From NCBI GenBank assembly GCA_965661345.1, contig CBFIDK010000002.1:62001-126000 (forward strand): a stretch of 64,000 nt of DNA, written 5' to 3'. The position numbers were made by a program, and so were the translations under genes. Each line of letters starts with the position of its first letter. The stretch's first letter is position 1. A model generated the notes under the pieces. The model was not told where the DNA came from, searched no databases, and saw only the letters and a program-made list of their open reading frames with translations. Below, in pieces: positions 18,259-27,712 of the stretch. The stretch comes from GCA-2862585 sp965661345. GTDB taxonomy: Bacteria; Bacteroidota; Bacteroidia; Flavobacteriales; UBA7312.

Positions 18259-19174
18259 GAAAATCTAGATTACGCTTCAGCCCAGAATATTTTGCGCGTT
18301 TTACCGCTGACTTTTTAAAGACTTTGTTAAAGGTAACTTCGGTTATTTCTTCCCAATCGCCTTTTGTCATTTCTAACAAGTCCGGGTGTGGATTAAACCG
18401 TTGTTCATTGTGTTGTATTGAAAAGCGATTCCAAGGGCATACATCTTGACATACATCACATCCAAACATCCAGTCATCCATTTTTCCCTTTAAATCGTCT
18501 GGAATAGAATCCTTCAACTCAATGGTAAAGTAAGAGATGCATTTACTTCCATCGATTTGATAAGGCGCAATGATAGCTTGCGTCGGACAAGCATCTAGGC
18601 AAGCCGTACAACTACCACAATGATCCAATACAGCGTTATCGGCTTCAATTTCTAAATCAATAATCAGCTCTGCAATAAAAAAGAATGAACCTCTAGACTT
18701 ATTGATGATGTTGGTGTTTTTTCCCATCCAACCCAATCCTGATTTTACTGCCCAAGCCTTATCCATAACTGGTGCACTATCTACAAATACACGACCATTT
18801 ACTTCTCCAATTTCATCGCGAATGAATGCGAGTAAACTCTTTAATTTATCTTTAATAACAAAATGATAATCTTCTCCGTAAGCATATTTGGATAATTTGG
18901 GAGCATCTGAAGCTTGACGCTCTTCGGTGTAATAGTTTAATAATAAAGAAATAACCGTTTTAGCCCCATCAACCAATAATCGGGGATCGAGGCGTTTATC
19001 GAAATGGTTTGCCATGTAAGACATTTCACCATGATGATTATCATTTAACCATTTTTCTAACCGTGGTGCTTCATCTTCTAAAAACCCTGCCTTGGAAAAT
19101 CCACAATGAGAAAAGCCCAATCGAAGGGCTTCATCATGAATTAACTTTTTATGCGATTTATTCGAAGAGACCAC
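18251..19174 (-). CDS. queG: Epoxyqueuosine reductase QueG
   Basis: QueG carries out the last step of queuosine synthesis on tRNA, reducing epoxyqueuosine with a cobalamin cofactor and two 4Fe-4S clusters. The 307 aa contain HCGSCTACLDACPTQAI and GCDVCQDVCPWNRF, the two ferredoxin-like cluster motifs. A cobalamin-domain segment VDSAPVMDKAWAVKSGLGWMG precedes them. The start appears to be GTG at 19174, overlapping the ruvB 3' end by 17 nt, with no in-frame ATG nearby. Pairing with ruvB upstream suggests cotranscription. Confidence 0.95.
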   Translation of the reverse strand: MVSSNKSHKKLIHDEALRLGFSHCGFSKAGFLEDEAPRLEKWLNDNHHGEMSYMANHFDKRLDPRLLVDGAKTVISLLLNYYTEERQASDAPKLSKYAYGEDYHFVIKDKLKSLLAFIRDEIGEVNGRVFVDSAPVMDKAWAVKSGLGWMGKNTNIINKSRGSFFFIAELIIDLEIEADNAVLDHCGSCTACLDACPTQAIIAPYQIDGSKCISYFTIELKDSIPDDLKGKMDDWMFGCDVCQDVCPWNRFSIQHNEQRFNPHPDLLEMTKGDWEEITEVTFNKVFKKSAVKRAKYSGLKRNLDFLK

Positions 19175-20183
19175 CGATTTGTGAAGATGGATTTAATCCT
19201 AAATGTTGATATGCTTTTTCGGTGGCTTGTCTTCCTCTGGGAGTACGCATGAGATAGCCTTCTTGAATTAGAAAAGGTTCGTATACTTCTTCGATAGTAC
19301 CACTCTGTTCGCCCACTGCAGTAGCTATGGTAGTCAGTCCTACTGGTCCACCTTTAAATTTTTCAATAATTGCCGATAAGATACGGTTGTCCATTTCGTC
19401 TAGACCATGAGCGTCTACGTTTAAGGCATCTAAAGCAATATGAGTAATATCCAGTGTAATAGTTCCATCTCCTTTTACTTGCGCAAAATCTCTAACTCTA
19501 CGCAACAAAGCATTAGCAATTCGGGGAGTACCTCTACTACGTCCAGCAATCTCATCGGCTGCCGATTTTGAAATGGAAATATCTAATATACTTGAAGAAC
19601 GATTTACAATGTCTGAAAGGGTTTTTACATCGTAATACTCCAATCGTGAGTTAATGCCAAATCGCGCTCTTAAAGGGGCCGTAAGCAAGCCTGATCGTGT
19701 TGTAGCACCAATAAGTGTAAAGGGATTTAGTTCTATTTGAACAGCGCGTGCGTTTGGTCCTGACTCAATCATGATATCTATTTTGAAATCCTCCATAGCT
19801 GAATATAAATACTCTTCAACTATGGGGCTCAAACGATGTATTTCGTCTATGAATAAAATGTCTCCATTTTCAAGGTTAGTCAGTAAACCCGCTAAGTCAC
19901 CAGGTTTATCTAAAACTGGTCCAGAACTGATTTTAATTCCAACCCCCATCTCATTTGCAATAATATTAGAGAGTGTAGTTTTACCTAGTCCAGGAGGGCC
20001 ATGAAGCAATACATGATCAAGTGCTTCATCCCTCAATTTAGCAGCGCTAACAAATACTTTTAGATTTTCAACCACTTTGGGTTGACCGCTAAAATCATCA
20101 AACTGCTTGGGACGTAATGCCTTGTCAAGTTCTAAATCTACCTTAGAAAGGGATTCTCTTTCTGGATTTAAATTTTCATTCAT
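19158..20183 (-). CDS. ruvB: Holliday junction helicase RuvB
   Basis: RuvB is the hexameric AAA+ motor for branch migration, working with RuvA (4745-5323). The 341 aa have Walker A GPPGLGKTT near 64, Walker B ILFIDEIHRL near 113, sensor I ATTRSGLLTAPLRARFG, and a C-terminal winged-helix domain with RTPRGRQATEKAYQHLG. The ATG at 20183 is only 6 nt downstream of an exact -7 promoter box, so the transcript is expected to have little or no leader. The 3' end overlaps queG by 17 nt. Confidence 0.97.
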   Translation of the reverse strand: MNENLNPERESLSKVDLELDKALRPKQFDDFSGQPKVVENLKVFVSAAKLRDEALDHVLLHGPPGLGKTTLSNIIANEMGVGIKISSGPVLDKPGDLAGLLTNLENGDILFIDEIHRLSPIVEEYLYSAMEDFKIDIMIESGPNARAVQIELNPFTLIGATTRSGLLTAPLRARFGINSRLEYYDVKTLSDIVNRSSSILDISISKSAADEIAGRSRGTPRIANALLRRVRDFAQVKGDGTITLDITHIALDALNVDAHGLDEMDNRILSAIIEKFKGGPVGLTTIATAVGEQSGTIEEVYEPFLIQEGYLMRTPRGRQATEKAYQHLGLNPSSQIGGLFE

Positions 20184-20189
20184 CTAGAA

Positions 20190-20220
20190 CAAAGATAAAC
20201 TAAAATAGAAGTTAACGAAA
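20190..20220 (-). promoter_or_regulatory. ruvB promoter (TTTC-N19-TATCTTTG)
   Basis: On the minus strand TATCTTTG (20197-20190) exactly matches TAnnTTTG. TTTC (20220-20217) lies 19 nt upstream as a near match to the -33 TTTG. Transcription would start about 3-6 nt after the box, at or next to the ATG. Confidence 0.65.
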
Positions 20221-20225
20221 TAGCT

Positions 20226-21008
20226 TTAGATGGCTATTATTTCTACCTCCACGCGCCTATCGTATTTAGCGCCTTTTCCCAATGGAAATTGACCTTCAAA
20301 TCCGATATAAGACAATCTTGATTCTTCAATACCTTTAAAAATGAGATAATCGAATATGCGTTTAGCTCTGCGTGCAGATAGCGTCATTTCGTTTGACGAA
20401 ATATCAGAAAATGCAAAATCTGCATCATAAATATGTCCCTGTATCTGAATAATCAGATTAGGATTTTCAATCAATTCATCAAATAACGTTTTTAAAGTAG
20501 GCATGGATTCTTCGAGAAGAATATCATCCCCACCGTTAAAAAGAATTCCGTTAAGAATAAATTTATCTCCCATTTGAATGGATGAGGAAGCATTATCATC
20601 GTTTATATTAAAGACAATATCAATTCGTCTATATTTTGATAATAAAGAATTAATCTGTTCAGTATCCATAGATTGCCAATTCAGCTTATGGCACCAATTG
20701 ATTTGTTTGAGCACTTGTGTACCAAACACTTTTTTTAATTTATTTTTAATGTAGTTTGAGCGTTTTTTTGACAGATTAAGTGCTATAGTCTTATGTTCAA
20801 TATCGTCGCAATAGCCTAGCACCTCAATCTTTATAACCCTGTTGTTTTTGGATACCTCATGTAAATAACTTTCAAACTTCTTAAACTCCTCGTCACTCAA
20901 AACACTTTGATTGATATCAAAATACACCGAGTGGCTAAAGGAGTTTAAGGCTTGAATTTTTAAACCAAAAAGAAGTAAAATAAAAAATATCCAAAATCTA
21001 ATTTTCAT
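20226..21008 (-). CDS. Exported protein with two tandem OmpA-like domains
   Basis: ATG 21008 is preferred over GTG 21014, giving 260 aa with a signal peptide (FWIFFILLLFGLKIQA). Two OmpA/MotB-like peptidoglycan-binding domains seem to follow. The first, about 27-132, has VYFDINQSVLSDEEF, VLGYCDDIEHK and SKKRSNYIKNKL. The second, about 150-260, has LFNGGDDILLEES, IQGHIYDADF, LSARRAKRIFDYL and GKGAKYDRRVEVEI. The first is more divergent. Most OmpA-like proteins have one such domain after a barrel or linker; here the mature protein is almost only the two domains. It lies between the cox terminator and ruvB, and its role in cell-wall tethering is inferred. Confidence 0.75.
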   Translation of the reverse strand: MKIRFWIFFILLLFGLKIQALNSFSHSVYFDINQSVLSDEEFKKFESYLHEVSKNNRVIKIEVLGYCDDIEHKTIALNLSKKRSNYIKNKLKKVFGTQVLKQINWCHKLNWQSMDTEQINSLLSKYRRIDIVFNINDDNASSSIQMGDKFILNGILFNGGDDILLEESMPTLKTLFDELIENPNLIIQIQGHIYDADFAFSDISSNEMTLSARRAKRIFDYLIFKGIEESRLSYIGFEGQFPLGKGAKYDRRVEVEIIAI

Positions 21009-21086
21009 AAGCACACAAGTTTTATAAAGGAGGTTAGTGTGCTTGATTATACGTGTACTTAGTACTCAATGTTACAAATAGGTGAA

Positions 21087-21117
21087 AATAAAAAAGCCCC
21101 ATCCAGAGGATGAGGCT
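21087..21117 (-). terminator. Rho-independent terminator of the act-cox operon
   Basis: On the minus strand AGCCTCATCC pairs with GGATGGGGCT (10 bp with one G.U pair) around a 3-nt loop, followed by six T residues. It lies 31 nt after the coxA stop. Confidence 0.88.
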
Positions 21118-21147
21118 ATGTATTTTTAAACTAGTAGAGTGTTAGTG

Positions 21148-22914
21148 TTAGTGTTCGTCTTCGCCTTCTTTAAGAGGTACTATCTGAGGTACAAAATCTT
21201 CATCCGCACCTGGCTTACTGTAATCGTATGCCCAACGGTGTACACTAGGGATTTCGCCTGGCCAGTTACCGTGTATTCTATCATGTGTAGGCGTTGTCCA
21301 TTCCAAGGTGTTTGAACGCCACGGGTTTTGTGGCGCATCTTTTCCTCTATATATACTGTAGAAGAAGTTAAAGAAGAAAAATATTTGAGCTACAGCACCC
21401 AAAATAGCGAAAACTGTAATTAACTCATTAATTTCTACCAGACCATCAAACATTGGGAAGGCTGTGTTAGAATAGTAACGTCTAGGGACACCTGCTAAGC
21501 CAACAAAGTGCATCGGATAAAATACACCGTAGGCGGAAATGAAGGTTATCCAGAAATGGACATATCCTAAGTTTTTATTCATCATCTTGCCATACATTTT
21601 CGGGAACCAATGGTAAATACCCGCGAACATACCAAAGATAGCAGACAGACCCATTACTATGTGGAAGTGAGCCACTACGAAATAAGTATCATGAACGTTA
21701 ATGTCTAATGCGCTATCTCCTAATATTAAACCTGTTAAACCACCCGAAATAAAGGTAGATACTAAACCAATTGAGAAAAGCATAGCAGGAGTGAATTGTA
21801 TATTTCCTTTCCAAAGAGTAGTCAAGTAATTAAATACTTTTACCGCCGACGGAATAGCAATCAATAGCGTAGTAAAAGTAAATACGGATCCTAAAAATGG
21901 ATTCATTCCAGTCATAAACATATGGTGTCCCCATACAATAAAGGATAAGAATCCAATAGCAAGTATCGACCCAACCATTGCGCGATAGCCAAATATTGGC
22001 TTACGAGAACTGGTAGATACTACCTCGGATGTGATTCCTAATGCCGGTAATAAAACAATATAAACTTCAGGGTGTCCTAAAAACCAGAATAAATGCTGAA
22101 ATAATACAGGCGAACCACCGGTTTGCGATAACATTTCACCCTGAATCATAATATCAGATAAGTAGAAAGCCGTACCAAATCCTCTATCGAAAATCAATAA
22201 TAAGGCCGCAGAAAGTAATACCGGGAATGATAATACCCCTAAAATTGCAGTTACTAAAAATGCCCACATCGTTAGAGGCAACCTAGTCATTGACATTCCT
22301 TTTGTTCTCAAGTTTAGGATAGTTACTATGTAGTTCAGACCCCCTAAGAGTGCCGAAACAATAAACAAAGACATACTCACTAACCATAATGTCATCCCTA
22401 ATCCAGAGCCAGGCATGGCTTGTGGTAAAGCACTCAATGGCGGATATATAGTCCAACCAGCAGCAGCAGGTCCAGAGGTGACAAATAATGAAATGACCAT
22501 TACAACAGAAGACACAAAGAAGAACCAATAGGATAACATATTTAAGAACCCTGACGCCATATCTCTTGCACCAATTTGCAATGGAATAAGTAGGTTAAAA
22601 AATGTACCGCTAAGTCCCCCTGTTAAAACAAAGAAAACCATGATGGTTCCATGTATAGTTACCAGTGCTAAATAAATGTTTGGATCCATTACCCCGTCAG
22701 GAGCCCATTTACCTAAAAACGCTTCAAGTATAGGGTAACCTTCAGCAGGCCAAGCCAATTGCATTCTGAAAAATACCGACATTAATATCGCAATTACTCC
22801 CATTACCATAGCCGTAATAAGAAATTGCTTAGCAATCATTTTATGGTCAGTACTAAAAACGTACTTTGTAATGAATGTTTCTTCGTGGTGGTGGTGTTCG
22901 TGATTATCTGACAT
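21148..22914 (-). CDS. ctaD: Cytochrome c oxidase subunit I (heme-copper oxidase)
   Basis: This is the catalytic subunit of the terminal oxidase, reducing oxygen and pumping protons. The 588 aa contain about 12 membrane segments. Visible motifs include YLALVTIHGTIMVFF (heme a ligand region), LFWFLGHPEVYIVLLP (CuB His-Tyr region), IVWGHHMFMTGM (CuB histidines) and DTYFVVAHFHIVMG (heme ligands). The His-Pro-Glu-Val-Tyr motif indicates an A-type oxidase. The N terminus is His-rich (HEHHHHEE). It ends the operon with subunit II upstream and a terminator downstream. No subunit III or IV gene is in this operon. Confidence 0.97.
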   Translation of the reverse strand: MSDNHEHHHHEETFITKYVFSTDHKMIAKQFLITAMVMGVIAILMSVFFRMQLAWPAEGYPILEAFLGKWAPDGVMDPNIYLALVTIHGTIMVFFVLTGGLSGTFFNLLIPLQIGARDMASGFLNMLSYWFFFVSSVVMVISLFVTSGPAAAGWTIYPPLSALPQAMPGSGLGMTLWLVSMSLFIVSALLGGLNYIVTILNLRTKGMSMTRLPLTMWAFLVTAILGVLSFPVLLSAALLLIFDRGFGTAFYLSDIMIQGEMLSQTGGSPVLFQHLFWFLGHPEVYIVLLPALGITSEVVSTSSRKPIFGYRAMVGSILAIGFLSFIVWGHHMFMTGMNPFLGSVFTFTTLLIAIPSAVKVFNYLTTLWKGNIQFTPAMLFSIGLVSTFISGGLTGLILGDSALDINVHDTYFVVAHFHIVMGLSAIFGMFAGIYHWFPKMYGKMMNKNLGYVHFWITFISAYGVFYPMHFVGLAGVPRRYYSNTAFPMFDGLVEINELITVFAILGAVAQIFFFFNFFYSIYRGKDAPQNPWRSNTLEWTTPTHDRIHGNWPGEIPSVHRWAYDYSKPGADEDFVPQIVPLKEGEDEH

Positions 22915-22934
22915 AATAATTCTTAATCAATGTT

Positions 22935-23966
22935 TTAGTTTGCACTTACTAGTGTTTTAAAAGTCTCTTGTTCTTCGAGCCAAGCATCGTATTCTTCTTG
23001 AGTTTCGACAATTACTTTAATCTGCATATTATAGTGGGCAGATCCACAAATTTTATTACAAAGAAGAACAAAATCAAAATCAACCGGAGAGTCGCCTCGC
23101 TTAGCTCTAGCTTCATTAATGATCTTCATACGTTCAATCATCTCAGGGTCTTCTCTCATTTCCTTTGTCGTCTTAGTTGGCGTGAAAGCAAATTGAGTGC
23201 TCATTCCTGGTACACAGTTCATCTGTACATTAAAATGAGGCAAATATGCAGAATGAATAACGTCTTGAGACCTAAACTTCATGAGTACTTGCTGATTAAC
23301 TGGAAGATGAATTTCTCTAACAACCTTATCGTCAAAAGAAGTTGAATCGTTGATATCAACACCAAGAGTATTGACTCCGCCAATTAAGGTGTAGTGAGCT
23401 CTTCCTAACTGATTGTCATCTCCGGCATAACGAGCTGTCCAGTTAAATTGCTGAGCATATACCTCAACAATTTTGGCATTTGTGGTATCAGGAACCATAG
23501 TGTTGTTCCATGTGCTCAAACCAAACAAAATTAAACCCGTCAAGACAACAGCAGGAACTGAAGTCCATAATAATTCAAGCTTATTATTATGCGTTTGGAA
23601 TAAAGCTGTATTACCTTCTTTACCTCTGTATTTATAAGTAAATACAAACAATAAGGTTTGGGTAATAAAAAAAGTTACTAAGATTAAAACCATAGTGGTA
23701 TCCCACAATAATTTTATTCCTTCACCATGTACACTAACAGGGTCTGGTAAAATCAAGTGGCCCCACAACTTAAATGAGTAGGCTACAAAGGCGGTAAAGC
23801 CTAAACCAACAATCAACATTGCTAAGGCATTGTAACGGTTGTCTTGGTCAGTAATTATTTTATCCTGCGGTCCTTTTAACTTAGTTGCAAGTTCGATTAT
23901 TCGAACTATTTGTACTAGACCAATTACTGTTAGGGTTATAATTAAGAAGCTTAAAAAAGTAGTCAT
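22935..23966 (-). CDS. ctaC: Cytochrome c oxidase subunit II (CuA)
   Basis: The 343-aa subunit II receives electrons at the binuclear CuA centre. Membrane segments lie near residues 3-20, 50-70 and 90-110. The C-terminal cupredoxin domain has the CuA ligands: HSAYLPHFNVQMNCVPGM and CNKICGSAHYNM (Cys-x3-Cys-x3-His-x2-Met). No C-terminal heme motif is present, so this is not the caa3 type. It is 20 nt upstream of subunit I and follows the actF gene, consistent with an ACIII-oxidase supercomplex. Confidence 0.96.
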   Translation of the reverse strand: MTTFLSFLIITLTVIGLVQIVRIIELATKLKGPQDKIITDQDNRYNALAMLIVGLGFTAFVAYSFKLWGHLILPDPVSVHGEGIKLLWDTTMVLILVTFFITQTLLFVFTYKYRGKEGNTALFQTHNNKLELLWTSVPAVVLTGLILFGLSTWNNTMVPDTTNAKIVEVYAQQFNWTARYAGDDNQLGRAHYTLIGGVNTLGVDINDSTSFDDKVVREIHLPVNQQVLMKFRSQDVIHSAYLPHFNVQMNCVPGMSTQFAFTPTKTTKEMREDPEMIERMKIINEARAKRGDSPVDFDFVLLCNKICGSAHYNMQIKVIVETQEEYDAWLEEQETFKTLVSAN

Positions 23967-24000
23967 TTTCGCTTATCTGTTTTTTGTTATCTAAATAATA

Positions 24001-25179
24001 CTATATATGGTGATGAATACTTTCATCAGCAAAAGGGTGATTCTTCACAAATAATGGTGCTTTAGTCAAAGCATTGTTCACAATGAATAAGAATAGACCT
24101 AAAAAGCCTGCAAACATTCCTATTTCGGTGAAACCAATGTGCCAATGTTCTTTCACAACGCCTGGTTCAATCAATAAAAACACATTGCACCAGTGTCCGA
24201 TTAAAACAATTACACCTACTGTCATTATGTAACCAAAATTTCTTTTACTATCTCGACTCATCAATATTAGTAAAGGGAATATGAAGTTAATAACAGAAGT
24301 TATCCAAAATAAAGCATTGTAATTTTCCCAACGTGCCATGTAATATGTTACTTCTTCAGGAATATTAGAATACCATATTAGCATAAATTGAGAGAACCAC
24401 ATGTATGTCCAAAGTACACTGAATGCAAATATCCATTTTCCAAGATCGTGAATGTGGTTTTCATTAACCTGCTCTAAAAAGCCTTTACGTTTTAAAACAA
24501 TAGCAACCATAGCTATCATGGTAAAGCCCGTTACTCCCATTGATGAGAATACAAACCATCCAAATAGAGTACTGAACCAGTGTGTATCAATAGACATAAT
24601 CCAGTCCCAAGCCATCATTGAAGATGTATAGCCAAAGAAGACAATGAAAATTGCCGATACAGTAATGCTTGCTGTATAACTTTTTAGCCCTCCTTCCGAA
24701 TCTTCTCTTCTTGACAGTGCTATTAATCGCTTAGCTGCATACCACCATCCAAAAATGTAGGCTGCTGCTCGAATAAAGAAAAATGGGAAATTAAGGTAAC
24801 CTTCTTTACCTGCAATGATTGCATCATAATGCTCATCATTAGGATCCATAATTCCATCGGCCATCCAGTGCCAAATATGATTCCAGTGTAATTTTCCAGC
24901 AATAATAATAAACAACATTATTATACCACCGACTATAAAATATGACGTAATTCCCTCTGCAACACGCTTAAACGGTGTTGCCCATGCTGCTTCTGAAACG
25001 TATTGAAGCGCAATAAAGAAAATTGCAAATGCAGAAATGGCTAAGAAAAAGTAATTGTTAACCATCAAACTTGGCCAAGCTCTGTGAGCATCGTTTACAA
25101 ATCCAAATACAGTGGCAAGTAACCCGACAAGCATCAAAGCGTAAGAGATTAATCTGGTGTTTTTAGTTACTGTGTACAT
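24001..25179 (-). CDS. actF: Alternative complex III membrane subunit ActF
   Basis: ActF is one of the two NrfD-like quinone-associated membrane subunits of alternative complex III, which passes electrons from menaquinol to cytochrome c or the oxidase. The 392 aa contain about ten hydrophobic helices, with segments such as MMAWDWIMSIDTHWFSTLFGWF and WTYMWFSQFMLIWYSNIPEE. The C terminus is His-rich. Order actA-B-C-D-E-F followed by coxB-coxA is seen here as in other Bacteroidetes. Spacing to coxB is 34 nt. Confidence 0.93.
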   Translation of the reverse strand: MYTVTKNTRLISYALMLVGLLATVFGFVNDAHRAWPSLMVNNYFFLAISAFAIFFIALQYVSEAAWATPFKRVAEGITSYFIVGGIIMLFIIIAGKLHWNHIWHWMADGIMDPNDEHYDAIIAGKEGYLNFPFFFIRAAAYIFGWWYAAKRLIALSRREDSEGGLKSYTASITVSAIFIVFFGYTSSMMAWDWIMSIDTHWFSTLFGWFVFSSMGVTGFTMIAMVAIVLKRKGFLEQVNENHIHDLGKWIFAFSVLWTYMWFSQFMLIWYSNIPEEVTYYMARWENYNALFWITSVINFIFPLLILMSRDSKRNFGYIMTVGVIVLIGHWCNVFLLIEPGVVKEHWHIGFTEIGMFAGFLGLFLFIVNNALTKAPLFVKNHPFADESIHHHI

Positions 25180-25205
25180 ATACAGTTGTTTTATTCTTTA
25201 TAATT

Positions 25206-25802
25206 TTAGTTTCCTTTTTGTAATTCTTTAACATACATGGTTATTAACCATCTTTCAGTATCGTTTATTTGAGAATTGTGAGGTCCCATAGCATTTAGTC
25301 CATAATAAATTGCGTGGTAAATATTACCATCGGCCAAAGTATTCATGTTACCACCTGTTCTTCGAATCATAATATCGTCCGAATAGCTTGGAATAGCGCC
25401 ATAAACTGGATGAGTAATACTTCCTTTTCCGTCACCATTTTTTCCGTGACAGTGAGCACAAAACATTTGATAAAGTTGTTTTCCTTTTTCAACGTTTTCC
25501 TTTGTATTTTCAAAAGGATTTTTTAACTCTTTACCTGCTAAAATGTAATCCTCTAAAGTATTTTCATAATCAAAAGCAACAAATCCTCTAGGCATAGTTC
25601 CTGCAACAGAAGGACGTGCATTAAGACTATCTTCAAAAAATGTGTTTGAAGAGTATATCTCTAAGGAAGGAGAACGGTACATGTCTGGCATAAATTCATA
25701 TCCAGTTTTTCCGTCATCATTATTAGAGCAAGACGAGAATAATAACGATATCGCTAAAAAAGGTATCGCTATTAAAAGGGTTTTAGTAGAAACTGTTTTC
25801 AT
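25206..25802 (-). CDS. actE: Alternative complex III monoheme cytochrome c lipoprotein ActE
   Basis: The 198-aa monoheme cytochrome has a lipoprotein signal (IPFLAISLLFSSC, lipidated Cys25). The heme motif is FCAHCHGKNGDGKG (CAHCH near 112). A methionine ligand is probable in NAMGPHNSQINDTERW. ActE is the ACIII subunit that carries electrons toward the acceptor. It abuts actD with no gap. Confidence 0.93.
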   Translation of the reverse strand: MKTVSTKTLLIAIPFLAISLLFSSCSNNDDGKTGYEFMPDMYRSPSLEIYSSNTFFEDSLNARPSVAGTMPRGFVAFDYENTLEDYILAGKELKNPFENTKENVEKGKQLYQMFCAHCHGKNGDGKGSITHPVYGAIPSYSDDIMIRRTGGNMNTLADGNIYHAIYYGLNAMGPHNSQINDTERWLITMYVKELQKGN

Positions 25803-26324
25803 CTAAGCAATGTCTTTAACGTTAATTTCTGTTGCACCAGTCTTTTTTAATAGGTCGCTGATTTTCTTTTCATCATCAGATTCAATTTCCATAAGAAATT
25901 TATCATCCGTTGTTCTTGGGTCAGGACTAGAAGATTCTTGTCCTGGGAATAGTTTTGATTTGAATAAATAAGTTATTACCATCAAATGTGCCGAAAATAA
26001 TACTGTCATCTCAAATATGATAGGGACAAAAGCCGGCATATTAAGGTAATAGGCAAAGCTTGGTTTACCACCTATATTTTGAGGCCAGTCTAAAATCATA
26101 ATATAGTATGTCATTAGAATAGCAACTGCACAGCCAATTACACCATAAATAAATGCAGCAATTGCTAATCGAGTTCTTTCTAATCCTAATGCATGATCCA
26201 ATCCATGTATAGGAAAAGGAGAATACACTTCTTTGATAGAAATATCCTTTGAACGTACTTCTTTTACACTTTTAAGAAGAACTTCTTCATCATCAAATAT
26301 TCCGTAAATGACTTTTTTACTCAT
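25803..26324 (-). CDS. actD: Alternative complex III membrane subunit ActD (DUF3341)
   Basis: ATG 26324 is preferred over GTG 26348, which would overlap actC; the product is then 173 aa. It starts SKKVIYGIFDDEEVLLKSV, typical of DUF3341, and has two membrane helices (about 56-80 and 104-126). HGLDHALGLERTRLAIAAF lies between the soluble and membrane parts. The soluble C terminus ends in TGATEINVKDIA. The gap to actC is 4 nt. Confidence 0.93.
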   Translation of the reverse strand: MSKKVIYGIFDDEEVLLKSVKEVRSKDISIKEVYSPFPIHGLDHALGLERTRLAIAAFIYGVIGCAVAILMTYYIMILDWPQNIGGKPSFAYYLNMPAFVPIIFEMTVLFSAHLMVITYLFKSKLFPGQESSSPDPRTTDDKFLMEIESDDEKKISDLLKKTGATEINVKDIA

Positions 26325-26328
26325 GTTC

Positions 26329-27702
26329 TTACTTTTTATATTGTTCACTAGATGATTTTACAATAGTTTTCAATTCAGCTTGTGCAATTACCGGGAAGGT
26401 TCTTGAATACAATAAGAAGAGTACAAAGAAAAATCCGATAGATCCTACAAAAATACCTATGTCTACGAAAGTTGGTGAGAACATGGTCCAACTTGAAGGT
26501 AAGTAATCTCTATGAAGTGAGGTTACAATAATTACAAAACGTTCAAACCACATTCCAACATTTACAAACAATGCGAGTATAAATGTAAATACAATATTAG
26601 TCCTAAGTTTTTTGAACCACATCAATTGCGGAGAAATAACGTTACACGTCATCATGCTCCAATATGCCCACCAATAAGGCCCCGTTGCTCTGTTTAAGAA
26701 TGCGTATTGCTCAAATTCAACACCTGAATACCATGCCATGAAAAGCTCTGTTAAGTATGCTATACCTACCAAGTTTCCAGTAAGCATTATTACAATGTTC
26801 ATGTACTCAACATGCTTGATAGTTATGTAAGCCTCTAAACCTACAACCTTTCTCATCACCAATAGAAGTGTTTGAACCATCGCAAATCCAGAAAATACTG
26901 CTCCAGCCACAAAGTAAGGAGGGAATATAGTAGTATGCCAACCAGGAATGACAGAAGTTGCAAAGTCAAAAGATACAATTGAGTGTACTGAGAATACAAG
27001 AGGTGTAGCTAAACCAGCAAGCACTAGAGATACCTCTTCAAAACGCTGCCAGTCTTTCGCTTTTCCACTCCATCCAAAAGATAGAATGCTGTAAATTTTC
27101 TTTCGTAATGGCCAATACTTTTCATTGACTTTATCTCTAATCATGGCAAAGTCAGGAATTAAGCCAACGTACCAAAATACAAATGAAACAGAGAAATAAG
27201 TAGATATAGCGAATACATCCCAAAGTAAAGGCGAATTAAAGTTAACCCATAGTGACCCAAAGTTGTTTGGAATAGGGAAAACAAAATACCCTAGCCATGG
27301 ACGCCCCATGTGAATAAGAGGGAACATGGCTGCCTGAACAACTGCAAAGATTGTCATGGCCTCTGCAGAACGGTTAATAGATAGTCTCCATTTTTGTCTG
27401 AATAACAATAGTACAGCAGATATAAGTGTACCAGCATGACCAATACCAACCCACCATACGAAGTTCGTGATATCCCATGCCCAACCAACAGTTTTATTCA
27501 ATCCCCAAACACCAATTCCTGTACCAATTGTATACCCAACTGATAATATCCACCAAACAAATAATACTAATGAGATTCCAAATACAATCCACCACATTTT
27601 GTTGGCCTTAGCCAATACAGGCTTAGCGACATCAACGGTAATATCATGGTAACTTTTGTTACCCAGAATTAGTGGCTCTCTTATAGGGCTTTCTTTTTGC
27701 AT
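26329..27702 (-). CDS. actC: Alternative complex III quinol-oxidising membrane subunit ActC (NrfD family)
   Basis: The 457-aa integral membrane protein has about ten helices of the NrfD/PsrC type and is thought to hold the quinol site next to the iron-sulfur subunit ActB. Visible segments are TNFVWWVGIGHAGTLISAVLLLF near 85-110, IHMGRPWLGYFVFPIPNNFG near 136, and FSVHSIVSFDFATSVIPGWH near 235. The gene is 10 nt downstream of actB and is followed by actD. Confidence 0.95.
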   Translation of the reverse strand: MQKESPIREPLILGNKSYHDITVDVAKPVLAKANKMWWIVFGISLVLFVWWILSVGYTIGTGIGVWGLNKTVGWAWDITNFVWWVGIGHAGTLISAVLLLFRQKWRLSINRSAEAMTIFAVVQAAMFPLIHMGRPWLGYFVFPIPNNFGSLWVNFNSPLLWDVFAISTYFSVSFVFWYVGLIPDFAMIRDKVNEKYWPLRKKIYSILSFGWSGKAKDWQRFEEVSLVLAGLATPLVFSVHSIVSFDFATSVIPGWHTTIFPPYFVAGAVFSGFAMVQTLLLVMRKVVGLEAYITIKHVEYMNIVIMLTGNLVGIAYLTELFMAWYSGVEFEQYAFLNRATGPYWWAYWSMMTCNVISPQLMWFKKLRTNIVFTFILALFVNVGMWFERFVIIVTSLHRDYLPSSWTMFSPTFVDIGIFVGSIGFFFVLFLLYSRTFPVIAQAELKTIVKSSSEQYKK

Positions 27703-27712
27703 AATTTATTAA

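Noticed and set aside
22968..23345. 125-aa open frame antisense to cytochrome oxidase subunit II
   Set aside because: Fully inside a conserved gene, no family-like features.
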